64,000 nt of DNA from Dictyophora rubrovolvata (taxonomy: Eukaryota; Basidiomycota; Agaricomycetes; Phallales; Phallaceae), in assembly GCA_029959195.1 (NCBI GenBank), contig CP114124.1, positions 1,116,001-1,180,000 on the forward strand, written 5' to 3'. Positions 35,956 through 48,150 of this stretch are shown piece by piece (position 1 is the first letter of the stretch; each line of letters begins with the position of its first letter). The notes under the pieces were generated by a model. The model was not told the origin of the DNA. It saw nothing but the letters and a program-made list of their open reading frames with translations, and did no database searches. The translations under genes were made by a program, and so were the position numbers.

Positions 35956-36489
35956 ATGGTGCGTAATTCCTTCATTCTCTGGGCTCTATTTTGACGATGC
36001 TTTCATAGAGTAAACGCACAAAGAAAGTTGGCATTACGGGAAAATATGGAACGGTTAGTCGGGATCGATATACCATGACAAACTACTAATGTCGTCCTCA
36101 GCGGTACGGTGCTTCTTTGCGGAAGCAAGTCAAAAAGGTTTTGCTTTGAGATTTAATTATTGTCATCGAATTTATCTTATTGTTGCTTAGATGGAAGTAA
36201 CACAACATGCTCGCTACACCTGCACCTTCTGCGGAAAGGTTAAATTTCATTCAATTTAGGAAAAGCTGTGATCCTGATGTCCTCTTAGGATAGCGTTAAG
36301 CGTGAGGCCGTTGGAATCTGGCATTGTCGCTCATGCAAAAAGACTATTGCGGGTGGTGCATGGACGGTGGCGACTACTGCTGCTGCGACAGTTCGCAGGT
36401 TTGTTACTTTATTCGCAATAAGCTTGAGAAGAAGAGCTCACCTTTGATTTAGTACCATACGTCGGTTACGTGATGTTGCCCAGGCATAG
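35956..36489 (+). CDS. RPL43: Ribosomal protein eL43 (L37a)
   Basis: A 60S subunit protein with a zinc ribbon. The first exon is only the ATG at 35956, followed at once by donor GTGCGT. The next exon reads [15 protein letters not shown], then [12 protein letters not shown], then [16 protein letters not shown], then [19 protein letters not shown] and [16 protein letters not shown], ending [12 protein letters not shown] and TAG. The zinc ligands CTFC and CRSC are both present. Length near 92 residues matches the family. Five short introns in so small a gene are typical of basidiomycete ribosomal genes. It converges with the CCCH gene at 36685. Confidence 0.95.
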
Positions 36490-36684
36490 GCTACAACTGT
36501 TTTTATTATGCTCTATTATCACATGCAATAAATAAAAATATGGCATCATGTCATTCCCCTCCTTATTGAAATCTACTTGTCTCGTCCTGCTCACTTATAC
36601 GAGCTTGAATTAATTAGTTATCGAGACGATTCTTCTGAACGAAACAAACGAAATGGCATTAATTCAAAATTTATTTTCTACGAA

Positions 36685-38065
36685 TTAAAATACAGCGTCT
36701 TCACTGGCTACACTATCATTATCGTCGTCTGATTCTTCATCGTCTGATTCATCTTCGCTTTCCTCGAAAGTTAGGGATATAAACTCTTCGGCTGCACCAG
36801 TACCACCGACGATCGTGGAGGGTAACTCATTGGAGGCCTTACTGTCCATGGCGCGTACAATCTCACTAACAATAGGCGACGTAGTAACGCTCGGTTCTAG
36901 GTTCACGGTTGGTTGTGTAGCAGTAACCACTTTGCGCCGCATGTTAGCTCGTATAACATGTGGGAGCTTGCAAGTTTTGTTAGGACATGAACCCTTCTCT
37001 GCGAAATCTGGGCACTCTCGAACATGCTGTTTGTCACAAACTATGCCTTTATCGCAATACCCAACGACCGCAAAGTCGCGACAAACCCCAGAACGAGGCC
37101 CAACCCGTATGTGAGGGTAAGCGCATTTTTCGCGCGTGCACCGACCATAGTTACTGAAATGATGGCAAAGGGGAACGCGAGATGGGGTGGGATCGTGCGA
37201 CAAACGACAATTCTCAGCGGTATTGGGACAGCTGTTAGAAAGAAAAAGGGGACATATAGCAATCTTTTCCGGATCATGTTGATACGGACAAGTGCGACCA
37301 CGTTGACATTCACCTAGATAAGATAGCAATTACAATCTCCAAGAATATTAGGTACGATGAAAGAGAGCGAACCTTTCATGGTGAAAAAGCGACACTGTTT
37401 TTTTGCCTTGGGTGGTTTGCCAGTTCTAAAGGTACATTTAGCCATACCCCAGTGAGGAAGTCAAAATATGAATATCCACCTTGTGCCTTTGATATTATCC
37501 AAAACGAGATTGTTTCTCCCCCCAAGAACCCTCCGTTTTGGGAACTTGGGCTTACGGATTGGCTTGGGGTTTACATAGTCACTCCCTTTTGTAGTCTCGG
37601 TTCGTGAGAAAGGTACTCCGCTGGCATTAGATGAATCCGACAAATTTGTTTTTACTAGCAACACGTTAACATAAATTAGGTGAAAAGGCGGTGAAAAGAC
37701 TGACGATCCACTCTCGTTAATTTTCTATGTGAGGACTCGAATGCAACTCCATCGATTACTACTTCACGAGGCTTTGACGACGATGGAACACTGCCAGGAA
37801 CAGAGGAGACGGGTTTGGCCTGAGGGTTTGTGTGCTTACTAGCAATGGCAGGATTAACATATTTTCTGTTCACAGAACTAGGTGGAGGATATGGATGATA
37901 GGTCTTGGATGTTGGTGGCCGGGTTGAGCTCTTGTGGCGATCGATGGCACCTTATCGTTCGCACAGAGTATTTACATCATTAGAAAAGTGTTTGGATAAA
38001 ATTAATCAATATATCATACCTGTCAACCGTTGAATTTCCTGCAAAAGAGCTGCGTCAGAGGACAT
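36685..38065 (-). CDS. ZC3H3: Five-finger CCCH zinc protein, ZC3H3/Red5 type
   Basis: A nuclear RNA-binding protein of the family that includes fission yeast Red5 (MTREC/NURS exosome adaptor) and animal ZC3H3. The start at 38065 gives MSSDAALLQEIQRLTGAIDR, followed by a disordered basic region with YHPYPPPSS and KFPKRRVLGG. Then come five CCCH fingers in a row: CRFFTMKGECQRGRTCPYQH, CPLFLSNSCPNTAENCRLSH, CHHFSNYGRCTREKCAYPH, CRDFAVVGYCDKGIVCDKQH and CPDFAEKGSCPNKTCKLPH. All Cys and His ligands are present. The junction MKG/ECQ is a clean intron. The C-terminus is a long acidic tail ending SEDAVF. It shares a 117-bp divergent promoter with the debranching enzyme gene. A role in nuclear RNA decay or polyadenylation is inferred. 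Confidence 0.88.
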
Positions 38066-38182
38066 GGTTCGGAGCTGTGACAGTTTCAACGAGTGTTCTG
38101 CTTACGAAACCACGTCCCGACTTAGATATGTCCTACGTCATAACACCCTCTGTGGAGTTCTACCACGTCCACAACTTTAGAG

Positions 38183-41100
38183 ATGGCTTGTCGCCTTATT
38201 GATAAAATTTCACCTATACCTCTTGAAATACCACCTTACTCTCCAGAAATAGATGATACCACCAGAACCCCTGCAGATGAGGGAATCATGTTCTTCGAGT
38301 CTCCGGTTTCTGGCACCCAAGAACCAATTCGTGTCTACGAGCTAAAACTCGAGCCAGATGGCGGTCCTTCCAAAGATAAAGCGGTGAGTATCGGCCATAT
38401 TCTTTCAATCGTTTTTGCCTCTTGACTGCACCGATTCCAGTATGTTAGGCTTCCTCCGGCATATAAACCGTATGTTCTTCGTATGACCTTAGATGCTGGG
38501 ACTCCGGCTTCAAGAAGAGCCGTTTTAAAGACAAACTTTCCTTTGGATGGAGGTTTATTCAATCGAAATACGTTTGTGGAAAAAAAGTATGTATTCTTAA
38601 GTGAAACCCGGCCTTTACTGATATGGTCCCTAGGCTTCCCGAGTTATTTTCAAAGCCCATTCACATCAACCTGCCCATATCACATGCAGGTGTCTTTAAA
38701 TACTGGATTGAATACCAAGACGATTCCTATAAAGTTATCAAAGGTAGAGAGGGGTATTTCAACGTAGATCCTGTTTTACGAGTCAAATCCCGCACACCCA
38801 TTTTGTCCGGCGAGAACAAACTCAACCCCCCACTCGAAGGGGGCATCGTTCAAACTGAAGAAACAAACATTCCTCTTGATGCCTTGGCCGTCTTGACGAC
38901 GGTTTCGAAATGGATGGGACCCTTGTCAGACTGGGAGCGTCATTTCCGCGAAGCATCCGAGCGAGGATATAATATGGTTCATTATACACCCCTCCAACAA
39001 GCAGGCAGTAGTGAAAGTCCTTATTCCATTGCTGATCAAATTCGTTTTGATCAGAAAGTCGTAGGGAACGTCTCACGAGAGATTGGTTTATCCAAGGTAC
39101 AGGACGCATTGAGACTGGCTCGTGAAGAATACGGCTTACTGAGCTTGATTGACATTGTGTTGAATCATACTGCCAATAATACCCCATGGTTGCTAGAACA
39201 TCCAGAAGCAGGTAACTTATCCCAGCTGGCTGCTCTTCATTAATCTGACCTCAATTAAGGATACAGCCCTCACAACCACCCTCATTTAGCCCCTGCATTA
39301 GAACTCGATGACGCCATAATGGAATTTTCCTCCACATTAAAAGCGAACAATCTTCCTACCTCGGTATCCTCTTCTGCAGATTTGGACGTCTTATTGGACT
39401 CCTTCGGTCATAAATTAAGACAAGAAAAGCAACTATGGCAATATTATGTTTTGAACCGTTCACGAGAGCAAACCGATGTAGCTATCGCGCTCACTTCTCC
39501 AAATAACCCTTGGGATGGACCGGAATTAAGAGGTAAGACTATTCAAGAGTTGGCTAAAGTTCTGGAATCTGGCGGAAAGATTCAAGGATTGGGAGAATAC
39601 AAAGCGAGATATCATGTCCACGTCGAGAGCTCAACGGCCGCGTCCTTTGTTTGTGCAGCATACCCTGATATCGAAAGTGTTGAGGATTTGAGTAGTAAAT
39701 GGGCGGACATTGTGGACGTGATCAACGTTCCTCTATATGAAGAGTGGGAGTCAGACACCCGTGTTGCTCTTCAGAATATCCGTAATCGTCTAGAATATAC
39801 AAGATTGGCGGATCATGGTCCTAAGCTAGGTGAAATAAGCGATCAGTAAGTCGTGCAGCTATCTCAGCGGGTCTAAAAACTAATATACAAATACAGATGT
39901 CCACTGGTAGATACGTATTTCACTCGACTCCCTCGCAATGAAAAAACGAATAAGTTTGATCCACGAGCTTTGGCTTTAGCGAACAATGGGTGGATATGGA
40001 ATGCAGACCCTCTTCAGAACTTTGCCCTTTTACCTTCCAAAGCGTATCTAAGGCGTGAGGTCATTGTTTGGGGCGACTGTGTTAAACTTCGATATGGATC
40101 AGGTCCAGAGGATAACCCATGGCTTTGGGAGTACATGCAAAATTACGTCGTCGAGTTGGCTCGTACATTCGATGGATTTCGTATAGACAACTGTCACTCC
40201 ACTCCGTTGCATGTGGGGGTCGCTTTTTTGGATGCGGCTCGTGTCGTCAATCCAAACCTTTATATATGTGCAGAATTATTCACCGGAAACGAGGAAACGG
40301 ACGTTCATTTTGTCAGTCGATTAGGTATCAATAGTCTTATAAGGGAAGCCTATAACGCACATGATCCGAAGGAATTCTCAAGACTGTTGTTCCGTTTCGG
40401 GGTGGACCAACCAATCGGTGTGTGATTTATATTTATTTATCTTCAGTGCATGTCTTACAATTCAACAGGTTCCATGTACAGTGGTTGCTTGGCATCCACC
40501 GAGGAGCTACCTCCTCCCACGGGTAAAGGGCCAGTTAGATCATGCACTGTTTATCCTTTGAGAGGATCTTCGCCGCATGCGCTGTTCTTTGATCTTACTC
40601 ACGACAATGAATCACCACTTCATAAGCGAAGTGCTGAAGATGCTCTTTCGACTGGTGCTCTTGTGGCCTTTTCTGGATCAGCCATTGGGTCCAATAAAGG
40701 GTTTGATGATCTTTATCCGAGACTTTTGAATCTAGTGCAAGAAAAACGACTATATGAAGTAGCCAGCAATGATGGTATCGGCAAGGCCAAAAGGCTCCTT
40801 AATCATCTTCATACTCAAATGGTATTGGAAGGTTATTCAGAAGGTTATGTTCACCAGGAAAATGACGTATGTCCTACCACCTCCATCATCTCTCATTTTT
40901 TAATCAGCCTTGGAAGTATATCAGCATACATCGGGTGAATCCACGAACTGGCAGGGGATATTTAGTAATCGCGCATACAGCCTTCAACAAAGACAACAAA
41001 GATAGAGGTTACGGTATGCCTGTTTGATTGCAATCTTCTTTTACATTGTTGAATGGCCTTTCAGTGAATCCCACGAAACTCGACAGGATTAAGGCAGAAT

Positions 41101-43604
41101 TTATTTTCGGAGCCAGTATCGAAATTCAATCCTACGATTGCGACGACCGTGCTGATCTTCTTCGCGGTCTTCCGTCGAATCTTGTTCCAATTCAACCTGT
41201 AGTTCCAATTGAGAAAAATGAGAATGGCCACCTTATCTCGGAAATCACTGTACCTGACGATTTTCCTCCTGGATGTGTCATGCTTTTCGCCACTCAGTTG
41301 CAAGGGTTTGATCCCTCGCTGGAAACGTTCTGTGAATCAGGAGCGGCGGAGGCTTTCAAAAACCTTGATCTTGTAGATCTAAATGTTCTCTTGTATAGGT
41401 CAGAAGCAGAAGAGAGGGATGCAACTGCCGGAAAATTCGGAACATATAACATTCCAAACTACGGGAACTTGGTTTACGCTGGTTTAGAAGGTTGGATGCC
41501 ACCATTGCGCCAAGTCATTGAAAACAATGATTTAGGACACCCGCTTTGCGACAATCTCCGTAATGGAACTTGGGCATGCGAATATATATACACTCGACTT
41601 GAAAAGTAAGTTGAACCACCCGTACGTTTCGTGCTGAAATGGACATTCTCGCCTAGTCAAACGGAATCACTGCCTAACTTAATCAAGGCCGTCCGATGGT
41701 TTCAAGAAAAGTTTTCTCGTGTCATTGAGGCTGTGCCTTCATTCCTCATTCCGAAATATTTCGCAATCGTGGTCTACGAAGCTTATAAAGCATCACGCAG
41801 TGCTGTCATTGAGCAGATGTCTGACTTTGTTTTATCTAGTCACTCATTTATCCATGATCTTTCGTTATGTTCCGTACAAATGCATGGTCTGGTCAAATCA
41901 GCTTCTTTAGACCCTGCTCGGTCTACGCCTTCGCTGGCGGCCGGTTTACCTCATTTCACTGTCAATTGGGCACGTTGTTGGGGCCGAGACGTTTTCATTT
42001 CTTTGCGTGGTCTATTCTTAGTATCTGGTAATTCCACAGCCGCAAAACAGCACATCGTGGCCTTCGCGTCTACTCTCAAGCATGGTTTGACCCCTAACTT
42101 ATTGGACTCTGTGCGCAGTCCTCGGTAAGTACGGGAAGCCTGTAGTATTCCGGTTTCACTGATATTGACATGTACGCTTTAACAGATACAATTCCAGAGA
42201 TTCGCCATGGTGGATGCTTCAGAACATACAAGACTATGTTCGCTTTGCTCCGAATGGGTTGAGCATCCTCTCGGAATCTGTCAAACGTCGTTTTCCCTCG
42301 GACGATTTGTTTGTGCCCTGGGATGATCCAGCTGCATATTCTCAAACCAATACACTCGCAGAGATTATACAGGAGATTCTGCAACGACATGCGTATGGTA
42401 TCTCTTTCCGAGAGCATAATGCTGGTCCTAATCTCGATATGCAAATGAGCGACGAAGGCTTTAATATAGATATTTCGGTCGATTGGATGACCGGTTTCGT
42501 ATCGGGTGGAAATAAGTATAATTGTGGAACGTGGATGGACAAAATGGGTGAATCTGTGAAGGCTGGAACAAAAGGAAAACCAGGCACACCTAGAGATGGT
42601 GCACCTGTGGAGATAATTGGGTTGCTGAAAAGCACAGTGCGATGGTTATCTTACCTTTCCGAAAGGGGTGCATTTCCCTTCAACGGAGTTGAAGCCATTA
42701 GTACGTATATGCATCCTTTACCCGTCATTATTATATCAATCTATTTTCTTATCAAGCTAATGGGCAAAAGACCTTCATAACGTACAAAGAATGGAATAAT
42801 CTGATTCAGTCCTCTTTTGAGCGGTACTTCTATATTCCACTGGGTGAGCTGTTACCGCTGAAGAAATTTCACATGGCTGATAGATTATAGACCCAAAGGA
42901 TGATATGAACTATGTTATCGATTCGAATCTGGTGAATAGACGGGGTATCTACAAAGATGTTTATGGTTCCGGACGTGACCATGAATGGGCTGACTACCAG
43001 CTGCGACCCAACTATCCTGTTGCAATGACTGTAGCTCCAGAATTATTTGAACCCTCTCGTGCCTTACAAGCACTCAAAATAGCAGATCAAGTTCTACGAG
43101 GACCCCTTGGCATGAAAACACTTGACCCTCGTGATTTGCAATACCGTGGTATCTATGACAATTCTAACGACTCCGATGACCCCAGCGTTGCAAAAGGATT
43201 GAATTATCATAACGTGGGCATGTTAATTTTTGCCGAACTACCTAATTAATGCATGTTTAGGGCCCCGAGTGGGTTTGGCCCGTGGGTTACTTCTTTAGGG
43301 CGTATTACCTTTTCGACACGTTAGTAGGTTCGGGCAAAGAGGTCAGTTTATTCGTTTATCAGACTGGCAGATACATCTTCATTTAGCCAATAACATTAAA
43401 CAGGACCGAAGCATCACTCTGCATTATCTTCATTCACTTCTCTTACCACTTCGGAAGCATATTCAGGAAACTCCTTGGAGGGGCCTCCCCGAGCTCACGA
43501 ACGAAAATGGGTCTTTCTGCAAAGACTCATGCCGTACCCAAGCCTGGAGTGCAAGTACCATCTTAGACTTCCTGCATGATGTCTACGCTTCGGAAAGCCC
43601 TTAG
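38183..43604 (+). CDS. GDB1: Glycogen debranching enzyme
   Basis: A bifunctional enzyme with 4-alpha-glucanotransferase and amylo-1,6-glucosidase activities that empties glycogen in the cytosol. About 1,500 residues from about thirteen exons. The start at 38183 gives [15 protein letters not shown]. The transferase half has [31 protein letters not shown] and [15 protein letters not shown], where the Asp is the expected nucleophile. The glucosidase half has [50 protein letters not shown] and [13 protein letters not shown]. After NYHN the frame must splice (GTGGGC...TTTAG) to [16 protein letters not shown], then to [13 protein letters not shown], ending YASESP and TAG at 43604. Reading straight on at 43249 would wrongly truncate it. 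Confidence 0.93.
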
Positions 43605-44505
43605 CGAAGGAAACATCTTATTCAAATATTTTAGAATATAGAAATTGCGTGGATTTTCCGTTTTTCGGGGATTTTCAAACAGGAAATAAATGGCCACCAG
43701 AAAAGAGAAAAGACCAACGTCATTTTTGAAAATTGCTCTAGTAATTTCCGGTTTTGTAATGCGGCTCAGTAGCTGCATCAATTGCGGCTGGAAGTCTCAG
43801 CTGAGCATGCCTACTCCATGAACAAACAGGTGCCCCAAAATTCAAATGTTCACAGACAACAGGACCTGAAGGATAGTGGTTATTCGGATATTCATGCTCG
43901 GGCTATACTCATATCTTGTTCACAAATAATCAAAGAGCAAGAGAAGAAATATGGATTCCGTAAAATCAGCGTTAATTATATTAGATTCCGCGACTACTAT
44001 CATTTACTTTCGTCAAAGTGGCAAATAGACAAAAGATAATCAAAGACAATCATACCATACTTTGCAAGGAATTCACATCAAGCACCAGAGCTGGCCCAGC
44101 CTGACTTCCATCACTACAGATATGGTTGACCCTGACATAATTAAAATGTATGCACACTAGCATATTTAATTGATATTGATATTCCACCGTGTCAAGTTTA
44201 AACATTGTCACGGTGCTGGATCTTGCGTTATGACCCTTGGACCCATTTTAATTACTGTTCTTTTGTCTTTTCGTCTTTTGTCGGAAGGCAGAAAAGCAAA
44301 GGAAAAGAGATTGCTCGCCGTTTACAAATATTGTGACAAGTGTTACTTAAAATTTGGCTTTGAGGACGACTGTTTACAGTAAGGTATCGATAATCGAATG
44401 AGAATTCTGAACTCTGCCTCAAGGTTCGCTTCGGGTTACTCGTGAATAATTCATTTCTATCTCTAACCTTTCATTGCCAGTCCCAGGTGCATGTAAAACA
44501 CTTTA
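43605..44505. other. Intergenic: GDB1 3' flank and PAT1 promoter
   Basis: About 0.9 kb. Two frames of 70-85 codons (43782-44039 and 44170-44382) have no domain, signal or splice support and look accidental. The region is AT-rich. No repeat or RNA gene is seen. Confidence 0.4.
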
Positions 44506-47500
44506 ATGTCATTTTTTGGGCTAGACACAAATACGGATGCGATCCAGAAAGAGAAGGAAAGGTTTCTTCGGAAAGGTTTGGAGGAAGAGCCACTCGCAGT
44601 GTTCAACTGGGGAGAATCAGATTATGATGGTCTAGGAGAAGCTCTCCAGGAAGGTGGTGATGAACTAAATGACGAGACATTTGGTGATTCTGGCCCTATC
44701 GGTAAGTTGTCTAGGCCTTCTTTTTCTCGACCTTCTTATACCGAGTGTTCCAGGCAAAGACTTCGATTTTTCAAGAGCAGAATTGCCTCACGAATTGCCT
44801 CACGAATTACCTCACATTGCAAATGAAAAGCCTAATGTTCATCATCGAGAGCTCGTGGATCCTTTGCTTCATGGAAGGAAATGTAAGCTACATACATTGA
44901 TGCATAGATATATCGTTTATTCCGTCTCTACTATAATATAGCTCAGGCAGCTGTTTCTCAACCGATCCTACCGGAAGTTTCCAGGCAGAGCCATTCCACC
45001 ATTATGGGATTTCCAAGCCCTAACAAAAATCATGTTGATTATCAGCCCACTGCCCATGGAAGGACCGCAACGCCTTTAACCGCCCATGGTGCTGTTTCTT
45101 CGACTACCGCTCAAAGAAATCACGTTCGTACCTTGGAGGAAATAGAATCAGAACTACTTCAACAGCGCGCATCTCAGCCCGTTTATGATTTATCCAATGC
45201 CTTTTCGACTGCCTCACCTATGTTCATAAACAGTCCGTCTCCAATGCGCCAACCTCAGTCACAGTCCCTTCAAGAATATGAATCACAAAATGCGACTACC
45301 AATGAAATCGAGCATCAGCTGCGAATGATGCATCTTAATCAGTTGCAGCATCTCCAAGCTAGTCGTCAAGAACAGCAACTCCTGCAGCAACAGCTTCAAA
45401 TGGAACAGCTCGAGAGGCAACAGCAGAATCATCAGCAAATCCAACAACAAATCCAGCAACAACAATTACAAGAACAACAACTACACGAGCAGCTACGTCA
45501 AGAACAGCTCCGTCGTATCTCACTTCGCCAGCTGGAGGAATTGCAGCAGCAAGAGCAAATCAGGCAAATGCAGCAAGCACAACAGGAGCAAAAAGAACGA
45601 TTAATTCGACAGGTTCTGCAACAGCAGCAGCAACAACCGCTATATCAGAGTATGCCTCACTCCCGTCAAGTGCGTACACCCGACCGGTTTGGTGTTCAGA
45701 ATCAATTTCAGAAATCCTTCCCTAATACTCCAGAGCCCCAACTTTCCCCCCATGTTTCTCAGCAGCATTTTCTCGCCGCTGAGCAACAACAAAACCAGCT
45801 TCAGATGCAGCGCCAGCTACTGTTACAGCTATCCCAAGCAGGTGTTGCCCCAGATCAAATACATCTCCTAGACTCTGTGCAGCGAGAGGTCATCTTGAAC
45901 GAAGCTAGGCGCAAGATTCAGGCTGCCGAACAGCTTGATCAAAGAAATCGTAGGCGTTTGGCTAAGATGGAGCGAATGGTTTGTGAACATTTGGCAATCC
46001 TGCTTTGTACATTATTCAAAATTAATTTCAGGCCCGATATAACGATCTCATGACTCAATCAGACAAAGACTTCATTACTCGTATCCAAGTGTCGCAATTG
46101 GTTACTGCAGATCCCTATAATGAGGACTTTTATGCGCAAGTTCTTGGGTCGTTGAGGCGCGGAAATGTCAAGTGGTTTGGTACTTCTAGCGTTGGTCAGC
46201 GTATTAGCGGTCGACGAGAACATGCGATGCATAGAATGGCGGAACAGGTCTATAGAATCGTAGAAAATGCGAAGGCTCGGGAGAAAGAGAAAGGGCAAAA
46301 TGGTATGCCATGATGAATGCTTTTATCCATTTCAGGAGGTTTATTCTAGGATAGGAGTTAATCCCCTCCAAGGCGTTCTGGGAAAAACCTCTGGTCGTAG
46401 CTATAAGGCTGCTCCGCGTCAGCTACTACAAGTTGAAACCGTATCATCGACATCACCTGCACCGTCTCCACGAGTTCATGATCAACAGTTACCTGCTTTG
46501 TCAGAGGATGGTGAACATGCATCGCCGCAGACCGATATATATCATCAAGTACATAATTTTTTTCCGTCTATTTTGTGGGGCTAATTGAGGACAGGCCGTT
46601 GAGACCAGAGAACCCTTAACCCATCGTCAGGCGCTAGCAATCATTGAAACTTTGTATGATTATACTCTCGAATGGGAAAGTCATCGTCGACTTCTCCCTG
46701 AAGAGGATACAGAGGAATACGAAGACTGGTAAGTTTTTTGTTAAGTATATAAGTTCACTATTGAAATGTTTAGGTCGATTACACAAAAGGCCTTGGAAGC
46801 GAAGATGTGGGAGGCTTCGCAAATAAATGCTCCTTTAGACGGCAGGTATGCGATTTGTTTCACTGATTGAATAGATGCTTAGCTAGTCTAGATACCCACA
46901 TCCTTTGGTATCCATTCTAGTTCCTTTAAAGGGTAAAAAAGTCTTGAAAAGGATCATACGGGTTATGGATGCACGTCAATTACGTATCACGCTTACACTC
47001 GTTACACGGCTATTTAGGGATTTCGACGTCATTCAAGATTACCACGTCGTCGAGTCTCTTATAGACAGCAAAGACAAAAGTGATATGGAGCGGCAAGTTC
47101 ACGCTTTCGAAGACTACGTCCTGGATCCTCTTATTCAAGCGCTAAACACCGCTCCGTTGCCATTTGTCTCCGGTCAGTTACAATTACTAACGGATCCGGT
47201 TTCTATTGCTCGCACTAGGGTATACTTTATGCTTACTCGCCGTTTCACGACTGACTTGCGTATGTGCAGCCCGGAATCATGTTACTAAGCAATATCTTCA
47301 CTCGGGCAGCTATCATCAAGGATCGAACTTTAACGTTACAGACCAATGGCATCGCGGATGGCATGTTACCTGAAGATATCGCGACAGCTGAAGAGTTCCA
47401 GCAGTGGTAGGTTTTGTCCTCTAGGGACCGATATTTCAAGAGAACTCACAATTCGGCTTTAGGCAAAATTGTTTCGATGATCTGTTTCAACATCTTGCCC

Positions 47501-47817
47501 CGCATTTTCTGTCATTTTTCCCTTCTGTTAGGATTGCCTCTTCTCTCCCATTCGGAGCGGAAGCTTCCTTATCAAATAATTTCTCCCTTGACGCAGTGGA
47601 TCAACCAGTCTGGAATTTCTTTGCTGCGATGGCTGTTCCTGCCATGCTAGAACAACAGGAAATTATTGTTGCGCAACTTCGGGAGAAGGTCTTAGAAAAT
47701 GTCCTTCATGTTCAACAAGGATGGATTGCCGACGAAAATGAACGAGAGCTTAAATTGCACAATGTCAATTTATTCTTACATGCAATTGGACTGGATAGCT
47801 CTCAAATTAATTTATGA
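44506..47817 (+). CDS. PAT1: PAT1 decapping activator
   Basis: A P-body protein that links the Lsm1-7 ring and the Dhh1 helicase to the decapping enzyme. The start at 44506 gives MSFFGLDTNTDAI, the classic Pat1 opening, with FNWGESDYDGLGEAL next. A Gln-rich region (about 45277-45660) follows, prone to coiled coils and condensation. The conserved middle has QSDKDFITRIQVSQLVTADP, YNEDFYAQVLGSLRRG and LGKTSGRSYKAAPRQLLQVE. The C-terminal helical repeat domain has HRQALAIIETLYDYTLEWE, YPHPLVSILVPLKGKKVLKR and NFFAAMAVPAMLEQQEIIV, ending LDSSQINL at 47817. About eight introns. A 12-bp unit is repeated three times near 44780 (ELPHELPH). Length of about 880 residues is normal. Confidence 0.93.
44780..44815 (+). 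repeat. Three tandem 12-bp units in PAT1 coding sequence
   Basis: GAATTGCCTCAC twice and GAATTACCTCAC once, head to tail, encoding ELPH three times. It is an in-frame minisatellite-like expansion in a disordered region. Confidence 0.8.
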
Positions 47818-48150
47818 GCCTTACTGTTTTCACTTGCTTTCCTGTCGCTGTTCTCTCTTGCCAATTGCTCCGACACTTCCTTAGTAGACACCCCTGTGTT
47901 CTTGATTTACCATTACCGCAGACATAATTTGAATGTATTATATATAGTATGCATTCGTGAATTACCGGTATACCCAAACCTAAATATACGTCCCGACTCT
48001 AAAAAAAAACTATTGGTTTCGATAGGTCCAGTGCATCCAATCATATCTTACACCAATGCACGAAAGAGCCCTTGACGGGAAGATATGGTAATAAAACGTA
48101 ATAATCAAGCTGTTCTAAGATGCAACAAATAAACAATTGACACGACTGTT
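47818..48150. other. Convergent intergenic region
   Basis: 330 bases between the PAT1 and mitoferrin stops. It has an A8 run at 48002 and AT-rich sequence suited to two facing terminators. No gene is seen. Confidence 0.4.

Noticed and set aside
39970-43249. Several separate genes in the glycogen debranching region
   Set aside because: The open frames join through short introns into one enzyme; apparent starts are internal Met codons and the stop at 43249 lies in an intron.
43782-44382. Two short plus-strand ORFs between GDB1 and PAT1
   Set aside because: No recognisable features; expected by chance in a 900-base gap.
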